Origin: Polaribacter reichenbachii
GTDB lineage: Bacteria; Bacteroidota; Bacteroidia; Flavobacteriales; Flavobacteriaceae
DNA: 64,000 nt
Direction of reading: 5' to 3'
Assembly (NCBI RefSeq): GCF_001975665.1
Contig: NZ_CP019419.1
Location: 1,736,001-1,800,000 of the forward strand
Shown here: piece after piece, positions 37,045-45,478 of the stretch
Layout: each line of letters starts with the position of its first letter
Numbering within the stretch: the first letter of the stretch is position 1
Notes under the pieces: model-generated
Told to the model about the DNA's origin: nothing
Seen by the model: the letters and a program-made list of their open reading frames with translations, nothing else
Databases searched by the model: none
Made by a program: the position numbers and the translations under genes

Positions 37045-37716
37045 TTATTCTTGCTTTGGTGTTTTGTTAAGCATTATGTTTCTAATTTCTTGAAGTTTTC
37101 CAATATCTGGACTTTTTCTTAATTCACTGTTTACGTATTTATTTATTCTCTTATGTTTTTGAAGTAGTTTTATTTCACGTATTTCTTTTTCAACCAATGA
37201 GAATATAAATTGTTCTTTATTCAAATGGAGATTTAAATAGCAAAATATTTTTTGAATTTCATCTAAAATTATCCATAATTTATGAAAAGGAACATCCGTT
37301 TTAAAATTATCTCTATTAGAATCTGAATGCGCATAATATTTATTTCTTAAGTTTTTAATTTTTTTATAATCTTCACTTTTAGATATTGCAGAAACCTTAT
37401 TTCTAAATTGTATCATTATATTTATATCAGGTTCCGTATACCAATTATTATATTCATCTTTATTATTAATAATATTATTTAAAAAAGATTGTAGATTATA
37501 ATGTTCTTTATTTTCTAGTATTTTGTAAAGTTCTAAAACAAAAAGTTTTATTGAATTTTTATAACTTCTTTCAAAGAAACTTGAACTATAAACGATTTCT
37601 TTAAAGTAATCTTCTTTTCTGTTGGATATGAAAATTATATCATTTTTCAAGTACTCTAAATAAATTAAAGAGTTTCTATAAAAATCCATTTTTTCATCCA
37701 AAAACTTGTTATTCAT
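37045..37716 (-). CDS. HEPN-domain protein, AbiU2-like
   Basis: A 223-residue, Lys/Asn/Ile-rich, all-helical protein without signal peptide. LRNKYYAHSD at about 123-132 has Arg124 and His130, an Rx5H motif within the Rx4-6H pattern of HEPN ribonucleases. The wording matches AbiU2-like abortive-infection proteins. It follows the same strand as the toxin-antitoxin pair, 59 bp upstream of the antitoxin. It may be a stand-alone toxin, an RNase effector or part of a small defence islet. No MNT nucleotidyltransferase partner is adjacent. Confidence 0.55.
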   Translation of the reverse strand: MNNKFLDEKMDFYRNSLIYLEYLKNDIIFISNRKEDYFKEIVYSSSFFERSYKNSIKLFVLELYKILENKEHYNLQSFLNNIINNKDEYNNWYTEPDINIMIQFRNKVSAISKSEDYKKIKNLRNKYYAHSDSNRDNFKTDVPFHKLWIILDEIQKIFCYLNLHLNKEQFIFSLVEKEIREIKLLQKHKRINKYVNSELRKSPDIGKLQEIRNIMLNKTPKQE

Positions 37717-37771
37717 ATTTATCCTTTAATTCTTTTTTCTATTTTGCAGTTATTTCATTCAATATAACAAA

Positions 37772-39202
37772 ATGCAACCAACCAAAAAAATAGGATTACT
37801 TCTAGGACCGCTATTATTTTTTCTCATTCATTTTTTGCCAATAACTTTGGTGTCAGATAAAGGAGATGCAGTAATTGCAATTGCAGTTTGGATGGTTGTT
37901 TGGTGGATAACAGAAACTGTAAATATTGCAGTTACAGCTTTACTGCCACTCATACTTTTTCCACTTTTAAAAGTAATGCCAATTGCAGATGTTGGTGCTA
38001 ATTATGGTAGTCCAATTATATTTTTATTCTTTGGTGGTTTTGTCTTGGCTCTGGCTTTAGAAAAAGTAAACTTACATAGAAGAATTGCTTTAAATATTGT
38101 AAAACTCACAGGTACAACTCCAGAAAAAGTTGTATTAGGTTTTATGTTAGCCACAGCTTTTATGAGTATGTGGATTAGCAATACTGCAAGTACTGTTGTA
38201 ATGCTACCAATAGCAATATCAGTAATAAAACTCTTAATTGATGACAAAGATGGTTTTACAAAAGGTGATAAAAACTTTGCGCTAAGTATAATGTTAGGAA
38301 TCGCTTTTGCTGCAAATGCGGGCGGAATTGCAACTGTTATTGGGACACCTCCAAATTCAGTTTTAATTGGTTTGTTAGAAAATCAATATAATATACAAAT
38401 CTCATTTTTAACTTGGATGAGCTTTGGTTTGCCTTTTTCAATTTTAATGATAACAGCAGTTTATTTTGTACTCGTAAAATGGATGTTTCCTTGTAAAGGA
38501 ATTGTATTTACGTCATCAGCAAATTTAATTACAGAAGAAATTGATAAGTTAGGTAACATATCAAAAGAAGAAAAAAGAGTGCTTACCATTTTTGCTTTCA
38601 CAGTTTTTTTATGGATTTCAAGAACACTAATTAATTCTATTTTTCCTGGTTTAAAATTGTCTGATACAATTATCAGTTTAATAGGTGCAGTTGCTTTATT
38701 TGCTATTCCTATGAACTTTAAAAAAGGAGATTTTATTTTAGAATGGAATGATACCAGCAAATTAGCTTGGGGAATACTTTTACTTTTTGGTGGAGGTTTA
38801 GCACTAGCAAAAGGAATGGCTTCTAGTGGTTTGGTTGCTCTAATTACAGATACAATAGCTGCTGGTGAGTTTAATATTTTATTTACTGTTTCTTTGTTAA
38901 TTGTTTTAATGCTTTTTATGACAGAATTAATGAGTAATGTAGCTTTGGTAGCTGTTTTAGCGCCAATTGTTGCAGGTATTGCAATTGGTTTAAATATTCC
39001 GATTTTAAATTTATTGATTCCTGTAACTATGGCTAGTAGTTGTGCTTTTATGCTGCCAATGGCAACACCACCAAATGCAATTGTTTTTGCAAGCGGTTAT
39101 GTAAAAGTAAAACAAATGGTTAGAGCAGGTGTAATTTTAAATATTATCGCAGTTTGCTTATTGATTCTGTATTATCAATTTGTAATTCCTCTGTTCTTTT
39201 AA
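37772..39202 (+). CDS. DASS (SLC13) family sodium:dicarboxylate/sulfate symporter
   Basis: A 476-residue polytopic protein with about 11-12 TM segments. The two DASS ion-site motifs are clear: SNTASTVVMLPIA (about 130) and NAGGIATVIGTPPNSV (about 188) in the first half, and MSNVALVAVLAPI and ATPPNAIVFASGYV in the second. It imports C4-dicarboxylates, or sulfate/tricarboxylates, with sodium. It is a single gene, divergent from the HEPN gene. Confidence 0.9.
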   Translation: MQPTKKIGLLLGPLLFFLIHFLPITLVSDKGDAVIAIAVWMVVWWITETVNIAVTALLPLILFPLLKVMPIADVGANYGSPIIFLFFGGFVLALALEKVNLHRRIALNIVKLTGTTPEKVVLGFMLATAFMSMWISNTASTVVMLPIAISVIKLLIDDKDGFTKGDKNFALSIMLGIAFAANAGGIATVIGTPPNSVLIGLLENQYNIQISFLTWMSFGLPFSILMITAVYFVLVKWMFPCKGIVFTSSANLITEEIDKLGNISKEEKRVLTIFAFTVFLWISRTLINSIFPGLKLSDTIISLIGAVALFAIPMNFKKGDFILEWNDTSKLAWGILLLFGGGLALAKGMASSGLVALITDTIAAGEFNILFTVSLLIVLMLFMTELMSNVALVAVLAPIVAGIAIGLNIPILNLLIPVTMASSCAFMLPMATPPNAIVFASGYVKVKQMVRAGVILNIIAVCLLILYYQFVIPLFF

Positions 39203-39225
39203 TGAGTTTATAAACGTTAATTTAT

Positions 39226-39273
39226 AATAAAAAGCCTTCCTGAAATTAGTTAAAATAAGATCAGAAAGACTTT
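39226..39273 (-). terminator. Intrinsic terminator for the AEC permease gene
   Basis: On the minus strand, right after the permease stop codon, a 13-bp stem with two G-U pairs (arms 39231-39243 and 39261-39273) is followed by TTTTTATTATAAA. The rightward DASS gene ends just beyond it. Confidence 0.75.
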
Positions 39274-39277
39274 AGAA

Positions 39278-40420
39278 TTATTTATCAGCTAAAAACTCAA
39301 CAGTATTTTTTTTGGTAGTTTTTAGTTCATTTTTAGAAACAGAAAAACTCGATTTTACTTTTAAAATTATCGGATAAAGCATCCCTATAAAAGATAAACA
39401 TCCAACTAAAATTAGAATGTTATTAATGTTTGTAAATGTGTTGCCAGCTGTTAAAATTCCTAATATTAGAATTACAGAAATAGGCAAAGAGAGTGCTAAA
39501 ATTGATAAAGCAAAATTTGGGTCGAATGTTTTATCTGGTGTGTTTTCTTTTTCCTCTTTATTATTTACTGCAGAAATATGAGCAAAAGGCCAAAAACTAG
39601 CAGAACTTAATGAAAAAGCAATCATTACTAAAATGTCATTTTGTATTGAAATATCAGCAAAGAAAACAATGCCAGCAATTAAAAATAGCGTAAAACCTGC
39701 TCTTAAAAGCAATAAAGAGAATAGTTGAAAAAATTGTTGTTTTTTAAATTTTACAGCTAAACCGATAAAAAGCAAAACCAAAGGTGTCATTATATAACTT
39801 AGTCTTGTTAATGTACTCGATAAAAAGTTCGGAATTTTATCTAAAGTAATACCAAAGGAAACTAGAATTAATGCTACTATTATAAAAAGATTAACGGGTT
39901 CGTATAATAATGTTTTTGCTAACGATTTTAATTTTGTTTTAAGCGAATTTGCTTCAAAATCTGCATTTTTATAATGCCATTTTAATGCGACTAAATACAG
40001 TAAAAAAAGCACAAAAAATTTGTTCCCTAAATCTGCCATCGCAGCTTTTGCCAAAGAACCATCACCCAAAAATTCTAAAATAAAAGGAAAACAAGATAAA
40101 CCAGGTGCTAAAGAAGGTATTAATAATCTTGCACTTCTTCCTTTATCAGAATTCATTTTAATGCCAATTACAGAAAGTAATATAGGTGTTACTGCAAATA
40201 AAATTACGTTTAAACCTAATGCCAATATTGGAAAAAGGATTAAGTTACCATCAATTTTTACTTTTAAAAGTGCTATAAAAATGGTTGCTGGCAAAGCAAT
40301 GGTTAGAATTAAACTTTTTATTCCATTTGTTTCATTTCCAACAGAAATCTTCTTTTTTAAAAGAACACCTATAAAGATAAACAGTAAAAATGAAATGGAT
40401 TTTTCTAAAGCTCCATCCAT
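39278..40420 (-). CDS. AEC (auxin efflux carrier-like) family permease
   Basis: A 380-residue membrane protein with about ten TM segments in two five-helix halves. The central unwound-helix features of the AEC/BART superfamily appear around LLIPSLAPGLSCFPFILEFLG. Members transport malate, lactate or other small acids. It is co-directional with the Tat aminotransferase, separated by 3 bp, so its substrate may be the product or substrate of that enzyme. Confidence 0.78.
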   Translation of the reverse strand: MDGALEKSISFLLFIFIGVLLKKKISVGNETNGIKSLILTIALPATIFIALLKVKIDGNLILFPILALGLNVILFAVTPILLSVIGIKMNSDKGRSARLLIPSLAPGLSCFPFILEFLGDGSLAKAAMADLGNKFFVLFLLYLVALKWHYKNADFEANSLKTKLKSLAKTLLYEPVNLFIIVALILVSFGITLDKIPNFLSSTLTRLSYIMTPLVLLFIGLAVKFKKQQFFQLFSLLLLRAGFTLFLIAGIVFFADISIQNDILVMIAFSLSSASFWPFAHISAVNNKEEKENTPDKTFDPNFALSILALSLPISVILILGILTAGNTFTNINNILILVGCLSFIGMLYPIILKVKSSFSVSKNELKTTKKNTVEFLADK

Positions 40421-40423
40421 AAA

Positions 40424-41614
40424 TTAGGCAAAAATTTCTGTAATTGCGTTGGTAAAGGTTTTCATTTCATCCATAGTACCAATACTAACTCTACACCAGT
40501 TTTTATCCCAAAATTTAAAAGCTCTAACAGCAACGTTTTTACCGTAAATTTCTTTTAAGAATTTTTTACCTGTCATTGGTATTTCAAAGATGATAAAATT
40601 TGTTTCTGATGGTAAACAAGAATAGTTGTTTTCTTTTAAATAAGACATTGTGTAGTCTCTTGCGTCTGCAATTTTAGTTTTACACATATCTAAAAAATTG
40701 GTATTTTCTAAACTAGTAGTTGCAGCAGCAATTGATGGTCCTGTAATACCCATTCCACCTCTAGTAATTTCAGAAATTATATCTAAAGTTTCTTTTTTAC
40801 CAATTGCATAACCAATTCTTAAACCAGCCATACCATGTATTTTAGAAAAAGTTCTGGCAACAATTACGTTTTTACCTTCTGCAACTAAAGAGTTCATAGA
40901 ATCTTTAATTCCGTTTTTAGATAATTCAATATAAGCTTCATCTACAAAAACAGGTACTTTTTCAGAAACTCTGCTACAAAAATCTTTTAGTTTTTTAGCG
41001 TCTGTAATAGAGCCAGTTGGGTTGTTTGGGTTACAGATGTAAACTAGTTTTGTGTCTTCGTCAATACCAGCTTCCATAGCATCTAAATCGTGCTGAGCAT
41101 CATCTAATAATTTGTAAGATTTCCATTTACCTCCAACAGATTTTGCAACCACAATTAAAGACATATAACTTGGGTCTGCACTAATTACATTTCCTCCATT
41201 TTGAAACAAAACCATAGCTACTTTTTCTAATAAATCAGAAGAACCAGGTCCCATTAATATTTGATTTGGGTCTATACCTTCGTTTTTAGCGATTTTAGCT
41301 TTTAAATTGGTTAATGTTTTCCAAGAGTATCGATTTCCATTAAAAACTTCTTTTTGAAAAGCTTCTGCAGATTTTGGTGGTGGACCATAAGGGTTTTCGT
41401 TAGCTCTTAGTATGGTTAAAGTAGCTTCTTCCTTAACTAAAGGAGGTGTAAACTCGTTAAAATAATTGTTAGAGTTGTATAAAAAAGTTCTGTTTTCTTT
41501 TTGGGCAGTTAATACATTGCTACTCCAAATTTCGTGTGGTACAAGAGCTAAAGCGCCTAAAGTTAAAGTTCCTTTTTTTAACCACTCGCGTCTGCTAAAG
41601 TTTGTTGTTTTCAT
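40424..41614 (-). CDS. Tat-exported PLP-dependent aminotransferase (HisC-like)
   Basis: A 396-residue fold-type I aminotransferase. The N-terminus carries a twin-arginine signal (FSRREWLKKGTLTLGALALV), so the folded PLP enzyme should be exported. The catalytic core has NENPYGPP, CNPNNPTGSI, DEAYIEL and the PLP Lys in ARTFSKIHGMAGLRIGYA (about residue 258), as in histidinol-phosphate aminotransferases. A periplasmic HisC homologue is unlikely to serve histidine synthesis. Its partner AEC permease is 3 bp downstream. The real substrate is unknown. Confidence 0.85.
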   Translation of the reverse strand: MKTTNFSRREWLKKGTLTLGALALVPHEIWSSNVLTAQKENRTFLYNSNNYFNEFTPPLVKEEATLTILRANENPYGPPPKSAEAFQKEVFNGNRYSWKTLTNLKAKIAKNEGIDPNQILMGPGSSDLLEKVAMVLFQNGGNVISADPSYMSLIVVAKSVGGKWKSYKLLDDAQHDLDAMEAGIDEDTKLVYICNPNNPTGSITDAKKLKDFCSRVSEKVPVFVDEAYIELSKNGIKDSMNSLVAEGKNVIVARTFSKIHGMAGLRIGYAIGKKETLDIISEITRGGMGITGPSIAAATTSLENTNFLDMCKTKIADARDYTMSYLKENNYSCLPSETNFIIFEIPMTGKKFLKEIYGKNVAVRAFKFWDKNWCRVSIGTMDEMKTFTNAITEIFA

Positions 41615-41931
41615 TAGTTGATGTTTTAAGAATTTACTGGTTTACAATTTACTAAAATCATATTTTTTTTAAGTATAGATATTTTAATAGAAATCATAAA
41701 TATTTGATTTTTATTAAATAATATCTAGTTATTTTAAATATTTAGTATTAATAATTTTATAAATAGTAATTTTATATGTATATTCTATAATGATCTGTTA
41801 CTTGTGTTTTGGCTTTTTAAAAGTTTATTTTTCTAATAAATTCAAAACTTTAAGAGGTATTTCTTGTATACTTACTTAGCAATCAATATATTTGGTAAAC
41901 CAATTTGGTAAACCAATTCTTAAACTTGTAT
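41615..41931. other. Intergenic region at the left edge of the alginate locus
   Basis: This 317-bp, extremely AT-rich gap lies between the divergent aminotransferase and PL6 genes. Only its right end holds a recognisable signal: TTCTTG at 41861-41866, a 20-bp spacer, a TATATTTG box and the tandem operator (41887-41915). No ORF or RNA was seen in the rest. Confidence 0.6.
41887..41915 (+). promoter_or_regulatory. Promoter box plus tandem GntR-type operator for PL6-PL7
   Basis: TATATTTG (41887-41894) runs into two TGGTAAACCA palindromes starting at 41893 and 41906, exactly 13 bp apart. A TTCTTG element 20 bp upstream completes a flavobacterial TTG / TAnnTTTG promoter. The operator ends 17 bp before the PL6 ATG, so a bound repressor would block both the box and the start region. 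Confidence 0.8.
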
Positions 41932-44238
41932 ATGAAACCGTATTTTTACTTATCTGTGTTTGTCGTTATTACCTTTTTTACGTCATGTAATAAAGTAGAA
42001 AATAACATCTTTGTCTCTAATGTAAATGAGCTTACTGAAGCTTTAAAAAGCGTAAAAGCTGGTGATGATATTGTGCTTAAAAATGGTACTTACAAAGACA
42101 TTAATATAAAATTTATTGGAGAAGGTACTGAAGGAAATCCGATAACGCTAAGCGCAGAAACTCCTGGAGAAGTTTTTATAGAAGGCGAATCTAGTTTAGA
42201 GATTAGTGGTAATTATTTAAAAGTTGATGGTTTGTTCTTTAGAAACGGGCATTCTCCTAAAACAAATGTAATAGCTTTTAGAACTTCTAAAAAAGAAGTT
42301 GCCAACCATAGTACAGTTTCTAATTGTGTAATTTTAGATTTTAATAATTTACAAAGAGATCAAGATAATCTTTGGGTACAGTTTTATGGTAAACATAATG
42401 AATTAAGTAATTGTTATTTGGCTGGTAAAACTAATGGTGGGCCAACTGTAAGAGTAGATTTAAAAGGTAATCAAAGTATTAGAAATTATCATAAAATTAT
42501 TAACAATCACTTTGGGCCAAGACCAAGAAAAGGTGGTGCAAGAGGAGAAACAATTCAATTAGGAAGTAGTTTTACATCAATGTCGCCAAGTAATACAACC
42601 ATTGCAAACAATTTGTTCGAAGAATGTAATGGAGAGGTAGAAATTATATCAAGCAAAACCAATTTTAATATCATTAAAAATAATGTTTTCTATAAAAGTG
42701 AAGGTTCTGTGGTTACAAGACATGGTAATTATGTAACTGTAGATGGTAATTATTTTATTGGTGATGGTGTAAACGATCAATTTGGTGGTATTAGAATTAT
42801 TAACACAGGTCATTGGGTAATTAACAACCTATTTTATAAAATAAAAGGAAAGAACTTTAGAAGTCCGATTGCCATTATGAACGGAATTCCAAAATCGCCA
42901 TTAAATAGATATAATCAAGTAACAGATGTAGTTGTGGCTTATAATACGTTTGTAGATTCAGATTCTCCTTTTCAATTTGGTGTAGGTACAAATATTGCAC
43001 AAGCTGCTGTTTTACCAAAATCTGAAATTAGATCTGCAAGACCTTTAAGAACAGAGGTTGTAAATAATGTAATTTATAATTCTGTAGGCGATAAAAATCC
43101 AATTATAGAACACGATAAAGCAGATGGTGTTACTTTTAAAAGTAACGTTATCGATAACAATAAAGTAGAGTTCCCCCAAAAAGATGGATTAGTTGCTATG
43201 AAATTGTCATTGACTGATATAGGTTCTAATCTGTCTTTTCCTTTATCTGGTTTTAGTGATGTTGAGCCTTATATTGGTTTCGATTTCGAAAAAATTACAG
43301 AAGATTTATTAGGGAATTCTAGAAGTAAAAACAATCAAATTGGTGCTATTTTAGCATCAGAAAATATCAACTTAAATATTTTAGATAAATCTAAATATGG
43401 TACAGATTGGTATTCTAATGAAGTTGAAAAGAAAGACCCAGTAACGCATAATGTAACTAATGCTGATGAATTAGTATCTAAATTAAAAGCTGCAGAAAGT
43501 GGAGATATTATCAATTTAAATGATGGAGCTTACGCTATTTCAAAATCATTAATTATTAATAAATCAATTACTATTCAATCTAATAACAAATCTGAAATTT
43601 TATATTCTGGTGATGAAAATACACCTGCATTACAATTACAACCTTATGGAAAGTTAGTGTTAAAAAACATCAAACTAAAAGGAACAAATACACAATATGC
43701 TTTTGCTAGTTTAAAAGAAAATATGTCTAACCATTTTGGTTTAGAGGTTATCGATTCTGAAATCAGTAATTTTAATTATGCACTTAAAGTTTTTAAACAA
43801 TCTTTTTCTGAAGAAATCACATTTACAAATACTGCTATTTTAAATTGTGAAAACGGATTAGAATTATCCGAAGAAACAAATGATAGAGGTGATTATAATA
43901 CCGAATTTTTAACCATTGATAATTGTACGTTTAATAACGTGAAACAAAATGTGATTGATTATTACAGAGGTGGTTATGATGAATCTACCATTGGGGGTAA
44001 TTTATTAGTTACAAACTCAACATTTACAAACTGTGGAGCATCAGAAAAAAATAGAATTTTAATCAATCACAGAGGAATTGTAAATGTAAATATCAACAAT
44101 AATGTATTTAAAAATAATAAAGTAAAATTAGTGGCTTTATTATGGGGTGCAAAGAACAATTCACATTCAAATAATACTGTTACAAATTCTGGAATCATTA
44201 AAACAGAAGAGAATTTGAAGCAAAAATTAATGTATTAA
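41932..44238 (+). CDS. PL6 family alginate lyase (lipoprotein, two beta-helix domains)
   Basis: The start at the ATG at 41932 gives 768 residues and a lipoprotein signal (FFTSC). The longer TTG frame at 41905 runs through the operator and is wrong. The first right-handed beta-helix (about 25-490) is of the chondroitinase B/PL6 type: NGTYKDINIKF, RPRKGGARGETIQLGSS, then Lys242 in ISSKTNFN and Arg263 in VVTRHGN. Their 21-residue spacing equals that of the catalytic Lys/Arg pair known for the PL6 lyase AlyGC. A second helix (about 500-768) has the same TNADELVSKLKAAESGDIINLNDG start as the first, also like AlyGC. It cuts alginate at the cell surface or in the periplasm. It is followed by PL7 after 25 bp. 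Confidence 0.93.
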   Translation: MKPYFYLSVFVVITFFTSCNKVENNIFVSNVNELTEALKSVKAGDDIVLKNGTYKDINIKFIGEGTEGNPITLSAETPGEVFIEGESSLEISGNYLKVDGLFFRNGHSPKTNVIAFRTSKKEVANHSTVSNCVILDFNNLQRDQDNLWVQFYGKHNELSNCYLAGKTNGGPTVRVDLKGNQSIRNYHKIINNHFGPRPRKGGARGETIQLGSSFTSMSPSNTTIANNLFEECNGEVEIISSKTNFNIIKNNVFYKSEGSVVTRHGNYVTVDGNYFIGDGVNDQFGGIRIINTGHWVINNLFYKIKGKNFRSPIAIMNGIPKSPLNRYNQVTDVVVAYNTFVDSDSPFQFGVGTNIAQAAVLPKSEIRSARPLRTEVVNNVIYNSVGDKNPIIEHDKADGVTFKSNVIDNNKVEFPQKDGLVAMKLSLTDIGSNLSFPLSGFSDVEPYIGFDFEKITEDLLGNSRSKNNQIGAILASENINLNILDKSKYGTDWYSNEVEKKDPVTHNVTNADELVSKLKAAESGDIINLNDGAYAISKSLIINKSITIQSNNKSEILYSGDENTPALQLQPYGKLVLKNIKLKGTNTQYAFASLKENMSNHFGLEVIDSEISNFNYALKVFKQSFSEEITFTNTAILNCENGLELSEETNDRGDYNTEFLTIDNCTFNNVKQNVIDYYRGGYDESTIGGNLLVTNSTFTNCGASEKNRILINHRGIVNVNINNNVFKNNKVKLVALLWGAKNNSHSNNTVTNSGIIKTEENLKQKLMY

Positions 44239-44263
44239 TTAATTCTTTTAAACGAATCTAAAA

Positions 44264-45307
44264 ATGAAAAAATCAATCTTAATATTTGCTGCTGTAACTG
44301 TATTTTTTGCTTGTAAAAACAATTCAAAACCAAATGCAGAAAAAACTACTGAAACTAAAAAAGAAATAAAATACCCAAGTGATGTTTTACCTTTTTTAGA
44401 TGAATGGAAAATTCTTTTGGGTGATGGTACTTACCAAGATTCATTAATTGATTATAAAAAAGATGATTTTTTCTATGTAGAAAATGATGGGGAAACTGAT
44501 TGGGTAGTTTATAAAACACCCAATTCTGGTGTAACTTCTAGAACGTCTAAAAACACAAGAACAGAATTAGGTCAAAAAGCACATTGGATTCCTGAAGTTG
44601 GTGGTAAATTAACTGGTACTTTAAAAGTACAACAAGTTTCTATTTCTGGTGATGCTCGAGTTGCTGCTTCATATTCGGTTGTAGTTGGTCAAATTCATAG
44701 TGATGAAGGTCACGAAAATGAGCCAATTAAGATTTTTTATAAAAAATTTCCAGGTCACACAAAAGGATCTGTTTTCTGGAACTATGAAATCAATACAAAA
44801 GGTGATAATTCTGGTAGATGGGATTTTTCATCAGCAATTTGGGGTAATGATATGTCTGTTGTTGGTAAAAGTGCAAATTCTTATCCTGCAGAACCAGAAG
44901 ATGGTATTGAGTTGGGAGAAGAATTTAGTTACGAGATAAATGTGTATAAAGGTATTATGTATTTAATTTTTACGAGTAAAGGTCATAAAACCGTAAAATT
45001 CACCAAAAACTTATTAAAATCAGATTTTACTACAAAAGAAGAAGTGCCACAACAAATTTGGGATTTGTATGCAGCAATTGGTAGAGATGGTATTGAAAGA
45101 GAAAGTGCTTATGCAGGCGAAATTCAGTACTTTAAACAAGGGGCATACAACCAAACTAATGGTAAAAATCCAGAAGATAATATTGTTTGGTATACAGGCT
45201 CAGAGACTTATAATGGAGATATTGCTAAGCAGTATGCAAACGGATGTTACTCAGAAGTTTGGTTTAAAGAAGCTACTGTTGGGTCAAGTACGCAACCTGT
45301 TGAGTAA
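44264..45307 (+). CDS. PL7 family alginate lyase (lipoprotein)
   Basis: A 347-residue lipoprotein (VFFAC, Cys at about 17). The jelly-roll has all three PL7 signatures: RTELGQ at residue 99, QIH at 143-145 and YFKQGAYNQ at 289-297 (catalytic His145 and Tyr295). QIH, rather than QVH, is usually associated with guluronate-containing blocks. It is an endo-lyase giving unsaturated oligoalginates. It is co-transcribed with PL6 from the operator-bearing promoter, and a small hairpin follows the stop. Confidence 0.95.
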   Translation: MKKSILIFAAVTVFFACKNNSKPNAEKTTETKKEIKYPSDVLPFLDEWKILLGDGTYQDSLIDYKKDDFFYVENDGETDWVVYKTPNSGVTSRTSKNTRTELGQKAHWIPEVGGKLTGTLKVQQVSISGDARVAASYSVVVGQIHSDEGHENEPIKIFYKKFPGHTKGSVFWNYEINTKGDNSGRWDFSSAIWGNDMSVVGKSANSYPAEPEDGIELGEEFSYEINVYKGIMYLIFTSKGHKTVKFTKNLLKSDFTTKEEVPQQIWDLYAAIGRDGIERESAYAGEIQYFKQGAYNQTNGKNPEDNIVWYTGSETYNGDIAKQYANGCYSEVWFKEATVGSSTQPVE

Positions 45308-45312
45308 AAAAT

Positions 45313-45340
45313 TATCAGTTTACTGATATTTATCATTTTT
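45313..45340 (+). terminator. Possible weak terminator after PL7
   Basis: A TATCAG / CTGATA stem of 6 bp with a TTTA loop is followed by TTTATCATTTTT. It is short and AT-rich, so efficiency is doubtful, but it sits 5 bp after the PL7 stop. Confidence 0.45.
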
Positions 45341-45407
45341 AATTAAGTAATTAGTAATCAACCCTTAATAAAATGTTAATAAAATTTTGATAATCCAATT
45401 ATTATTG

Positions 45408-45449
45408 TATTTTTGGTAAACCAATTTGGTAAACCAGATTGGTTAGCTA
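45408..45449 (+). promoter_or_regulatory. Promoter box plus tandem operator for the LTD-PL17-kdgF unit
   Basis: TATTTTTG (45408-45415) is fused to palindromes TGGTAAACCA at 45414 and 45427. A degenerate third copy (TGGTTAGCTA) lies at 45440, again at 13-bp steps. A TTTTG element ends 18 bp upstream of the box. The LTD gene starts 30 bp after the array. Confidence 0.8.
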
Positions 45450-45478
45450 ATTATTAACTATAAACTAAACACTTAATT

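Noticed and set aside
40020..40427. A 135-codon rightward frame opposite the AEC permease
   Set aside because: Antisense shadow with Lys/Pro-rich composition and no recognisable domain.
41638..41650. TGGTTTACAA near the aminotransferase start resembles the alginate operator
   Set aside because: It is a single copy with a mismatch in the ACCA half, without a 13-bp partner or an overlapping TAnnTTTG box.
45308..45478. Copy of the shared SusC upstream element before the LTD gene
   Set aside because: AAATGTTAATAAAA at about 45371 is only loosely similar to GAAATAATTAACAAA and not at the same fixed distance.
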